Of a stretch of DNA of 64,000 nucleotides, positions 28,164 through 37,966 are shown piece after piece. The position numbers and the translations under genes are program-made. Source of the stretch: Opitutaceae bacterium (GTDB lineage: Bacteria; Verrucomicrobiota; Verrucomicrobiia; Opitutales; Opitutaceae); NCBI GenBank assembly GCA_028691845.1, contig JAQUYL010000010.1:1-64000 (forward strand), read 5' to 3'. Each line of letters begins with the position of its first letter. The first letter of the stretch is position 1. The notes under the pieces were generated by a model. That model searched no databases and was not told the DNA's origin. It saw only the letters and a list, made by a program, of their open reading frames with translations.

Positions 28164-30158
28164 TCAGCTTCCCAACCCGGCGGCCACCACTTCGGCGATG
28201 TCCTTCACTCTCACCCGGTCGGCACCGATGTCCTTCAATCCGTCCTCGAACATCGTCAGGCAATAAGGACAGGAAACGCAAATTGTGTCCGGCTTCCCTT
28301 CCAGGGATTCCTTAACTCTCGCCAGATTGATGCGTTCGCCCGAACACTCCTCCATCCACATCCGCCCTCCGCCGGCACCGCAGCAGAAGGAATCTTCCTT
28401 CTGGCGTGCCATCTCTCCCGGCATTGCTCCAGTGGCCGCACTGAAGACCTCGCGCGGCGCCTCGTAGAGGCCGTTGTGCCGGCCAAGATAGCAGGAATCG
28501 TGGATGACCGACCGCCCCATCTCACTGACCTTGTGCTTGAGCTTGAGCTTGAGCTTCCCCTCCTTGAGCAGCCGGGCGATGAACTCGCTGTGATGGAGGA
28601 TCTCCCAGTTCGCCCCATACTGACGGTAGTCGTTTTTCAGCGTATGATAACAATGGGGGCACTGGGTGATGACCTTGGTCACCCCCTTTTCGTTGAATTG
28701 CGCGACATTCTCCTTGGCCGCCTTATCGAAGACGTACTCGTTCCCCAGTCGCCGGAGGCTGTCGCCGCAGCACTTTTCATCCTTGCCGAGGATGCCCCAG
28801 CTGACGCCGGCCGCGTTGAGCACCGTGGCCAGCGCCACCGAGACGCCCTTGTTGCGGGCGTCGAAAGCCCCGGCGCAGCCGACGAAGAAAAGGTATTCGG
28901 TCTCCCCCTTCACGAAGGGTTTCACCGCGAGCGATGAACACCACTTTGCCCGCTCGGTGGGGGCGATGCCCCACGGATTTGACCGCTGTTCCATATTTTC
29001 GAAGAGGTTCAGCAGCTCCTCGGGGAACCGGGCGTGCGTCTCCACGAGGTTGCGCCTCATCTTGACGATCTTCGGCATCTGCTCGATGAGCACCGGACAG
29101 ACCTCCATGCAGGCGCCGCAGGTGGTGCATGCCCAGAGGGCGTCCTCCCGGCTGCTGCCCTCGCCCTGATCCCCGATGAGCGGAAGCACCGGGGCCCCGC
29201 CGTTGTGCAAGAACGGGCCGTTCTTGAGGAGATTGACCTTCATGTCGTGGACAATCTGCCGGGGGTTGAGCGACTTGCCCGTAGCCGCGGCCGGACAGGC
29301 CGCCTGGCAGCGTCCGCACTCCGTGCAGCTGAAGCCATCGAGAAGGTCCTTCCATGTGAACTGGACAACCCGGCCGACCCCGAATTCCCGCCCGGCCACA
29401 AACTCCTCCCGCGGCGGAATGCTGGCCGGCTCCATGTTCTTGAAATAACAGTTGGGGATGGCCGCCAGAATGTGCATGTGCTTGCTCAGGGGAATGTAGA
29501 TCATGAACGCCAGCAGCACCAGGGCATGGATCCACCAGCAAACGGCGACGACGGTCTCAAGCCCCTCCGACGATGAACCCGCGAGAGCCCGGCTGAGGAG
29601 CGTGGATACCGGCGCGAACCACCCGGCCGCCTCTTTCCCCTGGGCAATGGAGGCGGCGTGCATCCCGAAATACGCCATCATCAGGATCCCGATGAACCCC
29701 AGGATCAGAAACGCATCGACGCTTCGCGCCTTCACGTAACTCGCGTTGAGATAGGCTGGCGCAAAAAAGAGCCGGCGTGCGGCCGCAATGACAACGGCGG
29801 CCAGGGCCAGAAGTGAGACGGCCTCAAACGCCAGCGTGAGCGGCTGCAGGACGGCAATGGGAAGCCGTTGAAACGTCAGCGCCGGGAAGAGTCCCTGGAG
29901 GATGAATTCCCCGTTGGGCAGCAGCAGGACAAGGAAGGACCAGAATATGATCGTGTGATTTACGCCAAAGGGCTTTGCCATCACCCGCTTCTGCCCGAAG
30001 GCATAAACGAGCATGTCCCGCAGACGCTCCAGGGGCCGGTCAAACCGGTTTTCCTTTTTCCCCAAAAGAAGGAGCCGGAACCTCCGGTAGGAACCTGCCA
30101 GAAAACCGATGATGGAGGCCGCGAATAGCGCGGTGAAAAGAAGCCGGGCGGATGTCAT
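28164..30158 (-). CDS. Membrane-anchored HdrD-like iron-sulfur oxidoreductase (EtfD-type)
   Basis: A 664-residue protein. The N-terminal third has about five to six transmembrane helices (NarI-like). There follow two [4Fe-4S] motifs, CTECGRCQAACP and CTTCGACMEVCP, and two CCG (heterodisulfide-reductase) domains with CCGDSLRRLGNEYVFD / QCPHCYHTLKNDY and SCYLGRHNG / CCGAGGGRMWMEE. Its ATG overlaps the etfA stop by 4 bases, so they are translationally coupled. Such proteins are thought to pass electrons between electron-transfer flavoprotein and the membrane quinone pool. The start MTSARLLFT was taken from this overlap. Confidence 0.9.
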   Translation of the reverse strand: MTSARLLFTALFAASIIGFLAGSYRRFRLLLLGKKENRFDRPLERLRDMLVYAFGQKRVMAKPFGVNHTIIFWSFLVLLLPNGEFILQGLFPALTFQRLPIAVLQPLTLAFEAVSLLALAAVVIAAARRLFFAPAYLNASYVKARSVDAFLILGFIGILMMAYFGMHAASIAQGKEAAGWFAPVSTLLSRALAGSSSEGLETVVAVCWWIHALVLLAFMIYIPLSKHMHILAAIPNCYFKNMEPASIPPREEFVAGREFGVGRVVQFTWKDLLDGFSCTECGRCQAACPAAATGKSLNPRQIVHDMKVNLLKNGPFLHNGGAPVLPLIGDQGEGSSREDALWACTTCGACMEVCPVLIEQMPKIVKMRRNLVETHARFPEELLNLFENMEQRSNPWGIAPTERAKWCSSLAVKPFVKGETEYLFFVGCAGAFDARNKGVSVALATVLNAAGVSWGILGKDEKCCGDSLRRLGNEYVFDKAAKENVAQFNEKGVTKVITQCPHCYHTLKNDYRQYGANWEILHHSEFIARLLKEGKLKLKLKHKVSEMGRSVIHDSCYLGRHNGLYEAPREVFSAATGAMPGEMARQKEDSFCCGAGGGRMWMEECSGERINLARVKESLEGKPDTICVSCPYCLTMFEDGLKDIGADRVRVKDIAEVVAAGLGS

Positions 30159-31480
30159 TTTCTTGTCCTCAATTCCCGCACACGGCGGGTAAGTTCGGGA
30201 ACGATCTGGAAGAGATCCCCAACCAGTCCGTAGGCTGCCACCTCGAAGATGGGGGCGTCCTTGTCCCGGTTGATGGCGATGATGGTGTCCGAGTCCTGCA
30301 TTCCCACGAGGTGCTGGATGGCCCCGCTGATGCCGCAAGCGATATAGATCTTGGGCCGCACGGTTTTCCCGGTCTGCCCCACCTGCCGGTCGTGGGGAAT
30401 CCAGCCGGCGTCCACGGCGCTGCGCGAAGCGCCCACCACCCCGCCAAGCTCATCGGCCAGTTCCTTGAGGATGGAAAAGTTCTCGCGGTTCATCATCCCG
30501 CGCCCGCCGGAAACGATGTACTCGGCCCCGGAAATGTCGACGTGATCAGTGCCCTTCCCGTCGGAGATAATCTCGAGGACCTTGGTGAGCACGTCCTCCT
30601 CCTTGAGCGAAAGCACCTCCCGCACGATTTCCCCACGGGCCTCCGGATTTTTCACGGGCAGGCGCATCACATGGGGGCGCACGGTGGCCATCTGCGGCCT
30701 GAAGCGGTCGCACAAAATGGTGGCCATGATGTTCCCCCCAAAAGCCGGCCGCGTCTGCAGGAGGTTCCGGTCGGCATCGATCCCGAGCCCCGTGCAGTCT
30801 GCGGTGAGCCCCGTCTTGAGCACGGTGGCCACCGCCCCGGCCAGGTCCCGTCCCTGCCCTGTTGCCCCCATCAGGATGACCTCGGGCTTGTATTTTCTGA
30901 CCAAGGCAAGGATGGCTTTGAGATAAGGCTCCGTCCGGTAGTTTTTGAGCACCGGCTCGTCCATCAAATACACCTTGGTGGCCCCGTAGGAAAAGGCTTC
31001 CTGGGCCAGGTGATCCACGTGATCTCCCAGCACCATGGCGCATAGCTCCACCCCCAGCGTGCCGGCCAGTTCGGCCCCCTTTCCAAGCAGTTCCCACGAA
31101 ACAGTGGCTGCCTTGCCCTCGGTCTGTTCCACAAAAACCCAAACCCCCCGATGGCTTCCCAAAACCGCGGCAATTTCATCGGCCCCCTCGGCGACCGCCG
31201 CCGCCGCCTCTTCGACCTCCCCTTCCAGCCGGGCGAGCTCGCTGAGAATCTTCTGCTCTTCCACGGTGAAGAATACCTCCAGCGCCTGGGCCGGGCAGAT
31301 CTTGACGCATTTCAGGCACCCGATGCAGCGGTCCAAGGAGATGACCGGCTCGCCTGCGGCGTTGACCGTGACGCCATCCACTGGGCACACGCTTTCGCAG
31401 CGGGCACCGCAGGCGGCGCATTTCCCTTCCAGCAAACGCACCTTCCCTCTGGGCTTTTTCGGCTTCTTGGGCTTGTTCAT
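30155..31480 (-). CDS. etfA: Electron-transfer flavoprotein alpha subunit with N-terminal ferredoxin domain
   Basis: A 441-residue protein. Residues about 20-66 form a two-cluster ferredoxin (CAACGARCESVCP and CIGCLKCVKICP). A charged linker follows, then the ETF-alpha domain beginning GVWVFVEQTEGK, with ILMGATGQGRDLAGAVA and the FAD-binding GGRGMMNRENF and GWIPHDRQVGQTGKTVRP. The ferredoxin extension is known from ETFs of anaerobes that work with Fd-linked or lactate/acyl-CoA dehydrogenases. The gene overlaps etfB upstream and the HdrD-like gene downstream by 4 bases each. Confidence 0.95.
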   Translation of the reverse strand: MNKPKKPKKPRGKVRLLEGKCAACGARCESVCPVDGVTVNAAGEPVISLDRCIGCLKCVKICPAQALEVFFTVEEQKILSELARLEGEVEEAAAAVAEGADEIAAVLGSHRGVWVFVEQTEGKAATVSWELLGKGAELAGTLGVELCAMVLGDHVDHLAQEAFSYGATKVYLMDEPVLKNYRTEPYLKAILALVRKYKPEVILMGATGQGRDLAGAVATVLKTGLTADCTGLGIDADRNLLQTRPAFGGNIMATILCDRFRPQMATVRPHVMRLPVKNPEARGEIVREVLSLKEEDVLTKVLEIISDGKGTDHVDISGAEYIVSGGRGMMNRENFSILKELADELGGVVGASRSAVDAGWIPHDRQVGQTGKTVRPKIYIACGISGAIQHLVGMQDSDTIIAINRDKDAPIFEVAAYGLVGDLFQIVPELTRRVRELRTRK

Positions 31481-32289
31481 AGCGGCAAGAGATCCTTCTG
31501 AACCAGTTTTTCGACCAAAAGACCGGTAGCCCCTGCCGGGTCGCGCAGGGCGTCTCCCAGTATCTCCCCTTTTTCACGCTCGGGGGAGAAAATGCGCCGG
31601 ACGCAGGTGGGCGATCCTTTGAGTCCAATGGTATTGACGTCCAGGTTCAGCACCTTGTTGTCCCACACCTTGACCTCGGCCTTGAGGGAATCGAGACGGT
31701 GAGGAACCGTCGGGTAGCGGGGACGGTTGATCTCGCGCACCACCGTCAACAGGGCGGGGAGCGGCGCCTCGACAATTTCGTGCCGCCCCTCCAGTTTGCG
31801 CCGCACCCGGATGCGCCGGGCCTTGAGGTCGAGGTTCTCGACGGAATCCACCAGCGTGAGTTGGGTGAGCCCCATGCGCGTGGCGATGCCGGGCCCCACT
31901 TGCGCCGTGTCCCCATCGATGGTCTGTTTGCCACAGACGACAAGCGTCAGTTCGTCCTCTTCTGCCAGCTTTGCAATGGCGGCAGACAGCACACAACTGG
32001 TGGCCAGTGTGTCCGCGCCACCAAACGCGCGGTCGGAAAGAAGGACAGCCTCATTCACACCGAGAGCTAGCGCCTTGCGCAGCGTGACATCCGCATTGGG
32101 TGGCCCCATGGACACGGCCACCACCCGCCCGCCGAAACGGTCTCTGAGCCGGAGACTTTCCTCCAAGGCATTGGTGTCGTAGGGATTGACAATGATCGGG
32201 ATGCCCTGCCGGACAAGCGTGTTCGTTACAGGGTCAATCTTGACTTGGGTCGTGTCCGGAACCTGTTTGATGCAAGCGACGATTAACAT
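31477..32289 (-). CDS. etfB: Electron-transfer flavoprotein beta subunit
   Basis: A 270-residue ETF beta subunit starting MLIVACIKQVPDTTQVKID, with NPYDTNALEESLRL, VVCGKQTIDGDTAQVGPG and the ETF-beta segment EAPLPALLTVVREINRPRYP. It pairs with the downstream etfA. The ATG at 32289 was chosen; a TTG four codons upstream is the only nearby alternative. No acyl-CoA or lactate dehydrogenase gene is beside it, so the electron donor cannot be told from the window. Confidence 0.95.
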   Translation of the reverse strand: MLIVACIKQVPDTTQVKIDPVTNTLVRQGIPIIVNPYDTNALEESLRLRDRFGGRVVAVSMGPPNADVTLRKALALGVNEAVLLSDRAFGGADTLATSCVLSAAIAKLAEEDELTLVVCGKQTIDGDTAQVGPGIATRMGLTQLTLVDSVENLDLKARRIRVRRKLEGRHEIVEAPLPALLTVVREINRPRYPTVPHRLDSLKAEVKVWDNKVLNLDVNTIGLKGSPTCVRRIFSPEREKGEILGDALRDPAGATGLLVEKLVQKDLLPL

Positions 32290-33323
32290 GTTCGAAAGCA
32301 AAGGATGAAAAGTGACGATAAGGATGTAGTAGGGTGCTTCTGATAAAACGCCCTCACTGCCCTGTCCAAATTAATCCTTAATCCCGGGAATAAACCTCCG
32401 CAGATTACCCTGAAGTCTGACAGCATCCCATTAGTGGCTTACCACCGCCGTTCGCCCGAGGATTGGCTGGCTGAAGATCTAATGAGTGGAACACCTCAGG
32501 ACAGAGTGGGCTGCGCCCGCAGTCGTTTTCATTGCTGCCCGGGAGATTCTGCCGAACTTGTTGCCTCAAACTTAAGCGCCGTCTGATCGTTCGCTTCGGC
32601 CGGCAACTAGTCTGGCAGGTTTCCAACCGCGGTTCCAGCGTGTGCCGCAGGTGGCAGCGGATGGCAGTCTCGGGGCTGCCAGGACCCCGCAAACTCGTTT
32701 AGCCAGGGCTGCAGCCCAGCGGGTGCTCCGCCCGCACCCTTTCCTGCACCGGCGCTGCCCTCCCTCCGGATGCTCGCGTCGGGTGCGCTCGAAACGCTCG
32801 GGCGTGACGTGCGGATCCCACACCCCCGGATAGATGACAAGTCACGGTTCCTGCTCGCACGTTCGCAGGCAACAGGCCTTGGTACGCAGCGCCGAAATGC
32901 CATGCTCCTTGTTCGAGGCCTTCAGCTGCACCCAGGTCGCGGGCCCCTACTGCTCGGTGCAGCAGGGCGACCCGGTGCACAAAGAAAGATGCCATCGGAT
33001 TGCAGACAGCCCGATTTTGGCGAAGGCGATGCAGAGATTGGAGTCCATATTTGAATCTGGAGGCGCGCCGCCCCTGTCGCGCGTTGCCCCATGCGAATTC
33101 GCCTGCGCTCCATATCCTAGGTCTTCTGTGCCACCTGATGGCATGCCTCGGCTCGAGACCAATGATGAGTGGAGTCATGATTGCTCATGTTCGGGAACAT
33201 GCCCAGAATCGGTCAAAGCGAGGGTCCGCCTCCAACTCCGGCTGCGACGTTGAAGGCCTCACTTCCCCTTGTCAGTGTGCAAAATTGCTTTGCGAGGTCG
33301 GCCCGGTCGCTATGCTGCGAATC
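32290..33323. other. Long gene-poor interval, about 1.03 kb
   Basis: Between etfB (leftward) and asnS (rightward). Several open frames of 60-160 codons exist on both strands, but they overlap each other, are rich in Arg, Gly, Pro and Ser, and show no motif I recognise. A GC-rich hairpin region lies at about 32703-32745 (GGGCTGCAGCCC, then GCGGG / CCCGC arms). The part from 32290 to 32600 is less GC-rich. It may hold a decayed gene; I cannot name one. Confidence 0.5.
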
Positions 33324-34712
33324 ATGCCTAACCCCACTTCCGTCAAGGACGCGCTCGCCGCGACAGCGCCCAATGATTCCATCCTGGTGCACGGATGGGT
33401 GCGCACTCGGCGCGACACCAAAACCTTTTCGTTCCTGGAACTGAACGACGGCTCGTGCCTGCACAATCTGCAGGTGATCGTCAGCAGCACCCTCCCCAAT
33501 TATGCGGAGATTCAGCACCTCAGTACCGGGGCCGCCGCCACAGTGCGGGGCCGGCTGATCCCCTCCCAGGGGCAGGGGCAAAAGTGGGAGGTCGCCGCCG
33601 ATGCCGTGGAAATCATCGGCGCAGCCGATGCCACTTATCCGCTGCAAAAGAAAGGCCATACCCTCGAGTTCCTGCGGGAAATCGCCCATCTTCGGCCGCG
33701 TTCGAACCTCTTCGGCTGCATCTTCCGGGTGCGCAGTCGGCTGGCGTTCGCCATCCACCAGTTCTTCCAGGAACGCGGATTCGTCTACGTGCACACGCCA
33801 ATCGTCACAGGCAGCGATTGCGAAGGCGCGGGCGAATTGTTCCGGGTGACCACGCTCGACATGAAGAATCCGCCCAAGCGCGAGGACGGTGAGATCGATT
33901 ACGCCAAGGATTTCTTTGCGCGTCCCACCTTCCTGACCGTCAGCGGCCAGCTTGAGGCCGAAGCGTTCGCCTGTGCCCTGTCGAAAGTCTACACTTTTGG
34001 ACCGACCTTCCGCGCTGAAAACTCCAACACGTCGCGCCATGCCAGCGAATTCTGGATGATCGAACCCGAGGTGGCCTTCTGCGACCTGCAGGACGACATG
34101 CAGCTCGCCGAGGATTTCGTGAAATACCTCATCCGCGACATCCGCACGCATTGCGCCGATGACCTGACCTTGTTCACCAGGTTTGTAGACAAGGGCCTGC
34201 TTGAGCGGCTCGACTTTGTCGCCGAACGCCCCTTTCAGCGCGTGAGCTACACCGAAGCGGTCGAGCTACTGACCAAGAGCGGCCATAAATTCGAATACCC
34301 GGTTGAATATGGCACCAACCTGCAGTCGGAGCACGAGCGCTACCTGACCGAGGTGCATTTCAAATGCCCGGTGACGGTCTATAATTACCCCAAGGAGATC
34401 AAGCCGTTCTACATGCGGCTGAACGACGACGGCAGAACCGTCACCGCGATGGACGTGCTCGTGCCCGGCATCGGCGAGATCGTCGGAGGCAGCCAGCGCG
34501 AGGAACGACTCGACGTGCTGCTGGAAAACATGAATCGCCACCAACTCGATCCGAAGGATTACGGCTGGTATATTGATCTGCGGCGTTACGGCTCGGTGCC
34601 GCACGCCGGTTTTGGCCTCGGCTTCGAGCGGATGCTGATGTTTGTCACCGGCGTCGGCAACATCCGCGACGTGGTGCCGTTCGCCCGCACGCCCGGCAAC
34701 GCCGCGTTCTGA
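33324..34712 (+). CDS. asnS: Asparaginyl-tRNA synthetase
   Basis: Class II synthetase charging tRNA-Asn; 462 residues against 466 in E. coli. It has an N-terminal OB-fold anticodon domain ([20 protein letters not shown]), motif 2 region [26 protein letters not shown] (split by eye) and motif 3 [15 protein letters not shown]. The ATG at 33324 ([10 protein letters not shown]) gives the usual N-terminus; an ATG at 33312 is four codons upstream, and the frame stays open further upstream without conserved content. Confidence 0.96.
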   Translation: MPNPTSVKDALAATAPNDSILVHGWVRTRRDTKTFSFLELNDGSCLHNLQVIVSSTLPNYAEIQHLSTGAAATVRGRLIPSQGQGQKWEVAADAVEIIGAADATYPLQKKGHTLEFLREIAHLRPRSNLFGCIFRVRSRLAFAIHQFFQERGFVYVHTPIVTGSDCEGAGELFRVTTLDMKNPPKREDGEIDYAKDFFARPTFLTVSGQLEAEAFACALSKVYTFGPTFRAENSNTSRHASEFWMIEPEVAFCDLQDDMQLAEDFVKYLIRDIRTHCADDLTLFTRFVDKGLLERLDFVAERPFQRVSYTEAVELLTKSGHKFEYPVEYGTNLQSEHERYLTEVHFKCPVTVYNYPKEIKPFYMRLNDDGRTVTAMDVLVPGIGEIVGGSQREERLDVLLENMNRHQLDPKDYGWYIDLRRYGSVPHAGFGLGFERMLMFVTGVGNIRDVVPFARTPGNAAF

Positions 34713-35039
34713 GCCATCGCCCTCTCCCCGACACCACCGAGGCACGGAGATCCCCGAGGCTTGTTCGTCTGCCTTGAATTTTGGTTTCCCCACACCAGGT
34801 TCGCCAAGCGCGCGAAGCAGACGGAACCTTGGCGTTCCTCTGCGGCATCCTCAAGGGCCGGTGGTGGACGGCAGTGTGACCGACTTCTCAGGGGGTGAAA
34901 CCGAAACGCCGTCCGTCACACGCGCTGGAGGCAGGCCCTGCCCTTGCAGTTTGGCCGCGAGATTGGGGAACCCGGCCGCGGTCCAAGCCGAGGAAATCGG
35001 TTTCCTTTTCACAGCGGGCCGCGTTACACAGCGCGCATC
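34713..35039. other. Intergenic region, 327 bases
   Basis: Between asnS and the thioesterase, same direction. Around 34735-34850 it carries degenerate repeat-like text (ACCACCGAGGCACGGAGAT, TTCGCCAAGCGCGCGAAG, CTTGGCGTTCCTCTGCGGC) of the kind seen in other gaps of this window. I see no further gene and no clear terminator. Confidence 0.45.
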
Positions 35040-35765
35040 ATGGACAAGGTTATGAACCTGGACCTGAGTGTGGCCTACGGTGACGTCGACCGCGACGGGC
35101 TGCTGCTGCTCCCGGGCGTATTCAAGTTTCTGCAGGAAGCGGCCATCAAGCACGCAGACCAGTACGATACCGGCACGCATGCCATGCTCACGCGCGGCGA
35201 GTCGTGGGTGCTCAACCGCCTGGCCGCCACCATCCATCGCTATCCGCGTTACGAAGAGGTCGTGCGCGTGACGACGTGGTCCAGCGGCATCCGCGTTTTC
35301 AAGGGCTTTCGCGACTTCCGAGTGTACGCCCGCTCCGAGCTGATACTCGAGGCCTCGTCGCTCTGGATCTACGTCGACCTTAAGAACAAGTCGCTCACCC
35401 GCGTGCCCACGGAGATCGCCGCGGCTTTCCCCTTCCACGACGGGACCGTCTTCCGGCCCAATCTCGAAAAGCTCCGGCTGGTTCCGCCCGGCGCCGGGAC
35501 GACGGCGGCCGCGACCGTCGCCATCCGTTACTCTGACATCGACGGCAACGGCCACGTCAACAACACCGCTTATTTCGACCTCCTGCAGACGGCACTCGTG
35601 CGCAGCGGATTCCCCGCCCGACCGAAACGTATCGAGATCCAGTTTCTGAGGGAGATACCGGCCGACGTGACCGCCGTGGATGTCTGTCTCGAGCGGCAGG
35701 ATCGCGCCATCGTCTTTAGCATCGGCCTCCCCGAGGCACCCTTCGCGGTCGGACAGGCCGGCTGA
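35040..35765 (+). CDS. Acyl-ACP thioesterase family protein
   Basis: A 241-residue protein with two hot-dog folds. The first is YGDVDRDGLLLLPGVFKFLQ to ASSLWIYVDLKNKSLTRVP. The second contains VAIRYSDIDGNGHVNNTAYF, whose Asp/Asn/His residues match the active site of FatA-type acyl-ACP thioesterases. It would release fatty acids from acyl carrier protein. Start at the ATG 35040 (MDKVMNLDLSVAYG); the next methionine, four residues on, is also plausible. Confidence 0.87.
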   Translation: MDKVMNLDLSVAYGDVDRDGLLLLPGVFKFLQEAAIKHADQYDTGTHAMLTRGESWVLNRLAATIHRYPRYEEVVRVTTWSSGIRVFKGFRDFRVYARSELILEASSLWIYVDLKNKSLTRVPTEIAAAFPFHDGTVFRPNLEKLRLVPPGAGTTAAATVAIRYSDIDGNGHVNNTAYFDLLQTALVRSGFPARPKRIEIQFLREIPADVTAVDVCLERQDRAIVFSIGLPEAPFAVGQAG

Positions 35766-35810
35766 CCCGAAGAGACCGCAGGCAGGTTGCATGAGGCCGC
35801 CGCCAGGCGT

Positions 35811-37733
35811 TCATGCGTGCTGGAGATAGGTCTTCCCCTTGTACCGTGCAGCGAGAATCAGGAAGGCAACGGCCGCCGCCGCCATCAACCCGGCAAACGT
35901 CCAGAAGAACGTGGCAAGCGACAGTTTCTCCAGCGGCGCGAGAAACGCCACGAGCACGTTGCCGAATGTCACGCACAGCAGCCAGAAGCCCATGATGGTA
36001 GACTTCATCGCCCGCGGGGCCTGCGTGTAGGCGAACTCGAGGCCGGTCACCGACACGAGCACTTCCGCCGTGGTGAGGATGAAGAATGGAATGACCTGCC
36101 AGAGCACGTGAATCTGCCCTTGACCGACGGCTTCGATGCGGGCCTGGATCAGCGCCACCGCCACAAACGCCAGCGACGCGAGGAACATGCCGATGGTCAT
36201 CCGGTGCAGCGGCCTCAGCGGCCGGCCGCGACGCTCGAGCGGCTTGTAGATCAGCACGTTCAGCAGCGGGATGATTACCATCACCATGAGCGGATTGGTC
36301 GCGGCAATCTGCGCCGGCAGCATGTCGATGACCACCCTGCCCCCGATGATTAACTGGGCCCCGATCGCGCCGAGCCCCCACGCCCCGAGCAACCCCAGGT
36401 AGCCCCACGTCACGGCCCGCGGAATCGGATGATTGCCCACCCAAAGGAAAAGCCAGGCCGCACCGAAGAGCGCCGAGACGATTACCCCGGGCCACACCCA
36501 CCAGTTCCAGACGATCGCCGGCATCGTGAGCTGCAGATCCATCGCCTTGGCCTGCTCCACCCACGTCGACGAGTGCTGGTCGAACAGCGCCCAAAACACG
36601 CTAACCATGGAGAACACCACGATGATGCGGAGCACGGCCGGCGGCCCATCCGCCACTTCGTCGCCGTACCGCGTCCGGGCCGGCGTCCAGAAATCCTCGT
36701 CCGGCCGGCGCGTGCCGCGCTCGCGCCAGCAGTACAGCAGCGTCGCGAAGAATCCAGTGTCCTGCTGGAGCTTCTGGCGCACCCCGAAGATCGCCATCCC
36801 CAGCCCGAGACCGCCAAGGGCAATGAGTGCATACCACCAGTACTCGGCGGCGATGTGCTGCAAAGCCGCCACCACCTCCCCCGCCTGACCGCTCATCCCG
36901 GCCTGGACTATTTCCTCCGCCACGGCGGCCCCCACCCCCACCATCACCAGCAGGGGTGTCGCCATGAGCGAGGAGGCGACAAAATCGAGCAGGCCGAGTT
37001 TGCCGCCAGGTTGCGGCGGCACTCTGATGAATTTGTTTTTACCGAGCCAGAAGACAACGGTGGCGAGGAACATCAGTACGCCGGGCACACCGAACGCCAC
37101 GGCCGGACCGTAGATGCCGTACTTCTTGTACAGCCAGGGCGTCAGCACGGTGGCGAAAAACGACCCGAAGTTGATCATGAAGTAGAAAATCTGAAAGATT
37201 CGCGTCACGAGATGGGCGTTCTTCGCCGTAAACTGGTCGCCCACATTGGCCGACACGCAGGGTTTGATTCCCCCGGACCCCAGCGCGACGAGCGTCAGCC
37301 CCAGAAATACGATCGCCTGGGCGCCGCCAAGATTGCCCATGGCTCCGGCATAGCCGGCAAACGACATGGCGGCCTGGCCGGCGCAATAAATCAGCGATAC
37401 CCAGAAGATGACACGATACTTGCCCAGAAGGCGATCGGCGAGGATCGCCCCGATCATCGGGAACAGGTAAACGCCAGCATTGAAAAGATGCACGATCTGC
37501 GTGGCGCGCACCTTGGCCTCGGCCAACGCATCCGGCGCCACCGCCGATTCGGTCACGAAGCCGACGAACAACGACGTGAGGTAGATGTAGAGAATCTGCC
37601 TCATGCCGTAAAAGCTGAACCGCTCGGCCCCTTCGTTGCCGACGATGTAGGGAATACCGGGCGGGAAGCGATCGCCGCGGGGAGGGGTGACGGGAGAGCC
37701 GGAGGGTAACGAGGTCGCGGTCGATGAACTCAT
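35811..37733 (-). CDS. POT-family proton-dependent oligopeptide transporter
   Basis: A 640-residue inner-membrane transporter with about 14 helices. PTR2 signatures: ERFSFYGMRQILYIYL, FNAGVYLFPMIGAILADR, GSGGIKPCVSANVGDQF and FYFMINFGSFFATVLTPWL. The E-R-F-S-F-Y motif in helix 1 is the variant of ExxERFxYY that couples protons. It takes up di- and tripeptides. It starts at the ATG 37733 (MSSSTATSLPSG), seven codons inside the longest frame. The charged loop between helices 6 and 7 is extended. Confidence 0.93.
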   Translation of the reverse strand: MSSSTATSLPSGSPVTPPRGDRFPPGIPYIVGNEGAERFSFYGMRQILYIYLTSLFVGFVTESAVAPDALAEAKVRATQIVHLFNAGVYLFPMIGAILADRLLGKYRVIFWVSLIYCAGQAAMSFAGYAGAMGNLGGAQAIVFLGLTLVALGSGGIKPCVSANVGDQFTAKNAHLVTRIFQIFYFMINFGSFFATVLTPWLYKKYGIYGPAVAFGVPGVLMFLATVVFWLGKNKFIRVPPQPGGKLGLLDFVASSLMATPLLVMVGVGAAVAEEIVQAGMSGQAGEVVAALQHIAAEYWWYALIALGGLGLGMAIFGVRQKLQQDTGFFATLLYCWRERGTRRPDEDFWTPARTRYGDEVADGPPAVLRIIVVFSMVSVFWALFDQHSSTWVEQAKAMDLQLTMPAIVWNWWVWPGVIVSALFGAAWLFLWVGNHPIPRAVTWGYLGLLGAWGLGAIGAQLIIGGRVVIDMLPAQIAATNPLMVMVIIPLLNVLIYKPLERRGRPLRPLHRMTIGMFLASLAFVAVALIQARIEAVGQGQIHVLWQVIPFFILTTAEVLVSVTGLEFAYTQAPRAMKSTIMGFWLLCVTFGNVLVAFLAPLEKLSLATFFWTFAGLMAAAAVAFLILAARYKGKTYLQHA

Positions 37734-37895
37734 TTTTCGGCAGAACAAACGCAACTTCCCCCAAAAGCGCGAGTGGAAAGCCGCCTTTCCCGATAGGCCG
37801 GATGGCCCAATCTGCCCCGCCCGGTCGTCCGATGGAGCCGTCGGGGCGCAATCGCATCACGCTGCAAACCACCACTGTTCTCCGAGTCGTTCCAA

Positions 37896-37915
37896 CCGAC
37901 CGTCAGGACGGTCGG
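37896..37915. terminator. Perfect 9-bp hairpin between POT transporter and gatB
   Basis: CCGACCGTC at 37896-37904 and GACGGTCGG at 37907-37915 form a perfect stem with a two-base centre. It lies about 50 bases past the gatB stop, on the minus strand, without a strong run of T. It may be a terminator for the gat/phe operon or a binding site. Confidence 0.4.
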
Positions 37916-37966
37916 CCGGAATCCAAACCCAGACAGGCGGGCGGCGGCACAAGCACCCAGCAGGTT

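Noticed and set aside
34851-35792. 313-codon minus-strand frame opposite the thioesterase
   Set aside because: Antisense to the hot-dog domains; no independent motif. The stretch beyond the thioesterase start also gave no protein match I could recognise.
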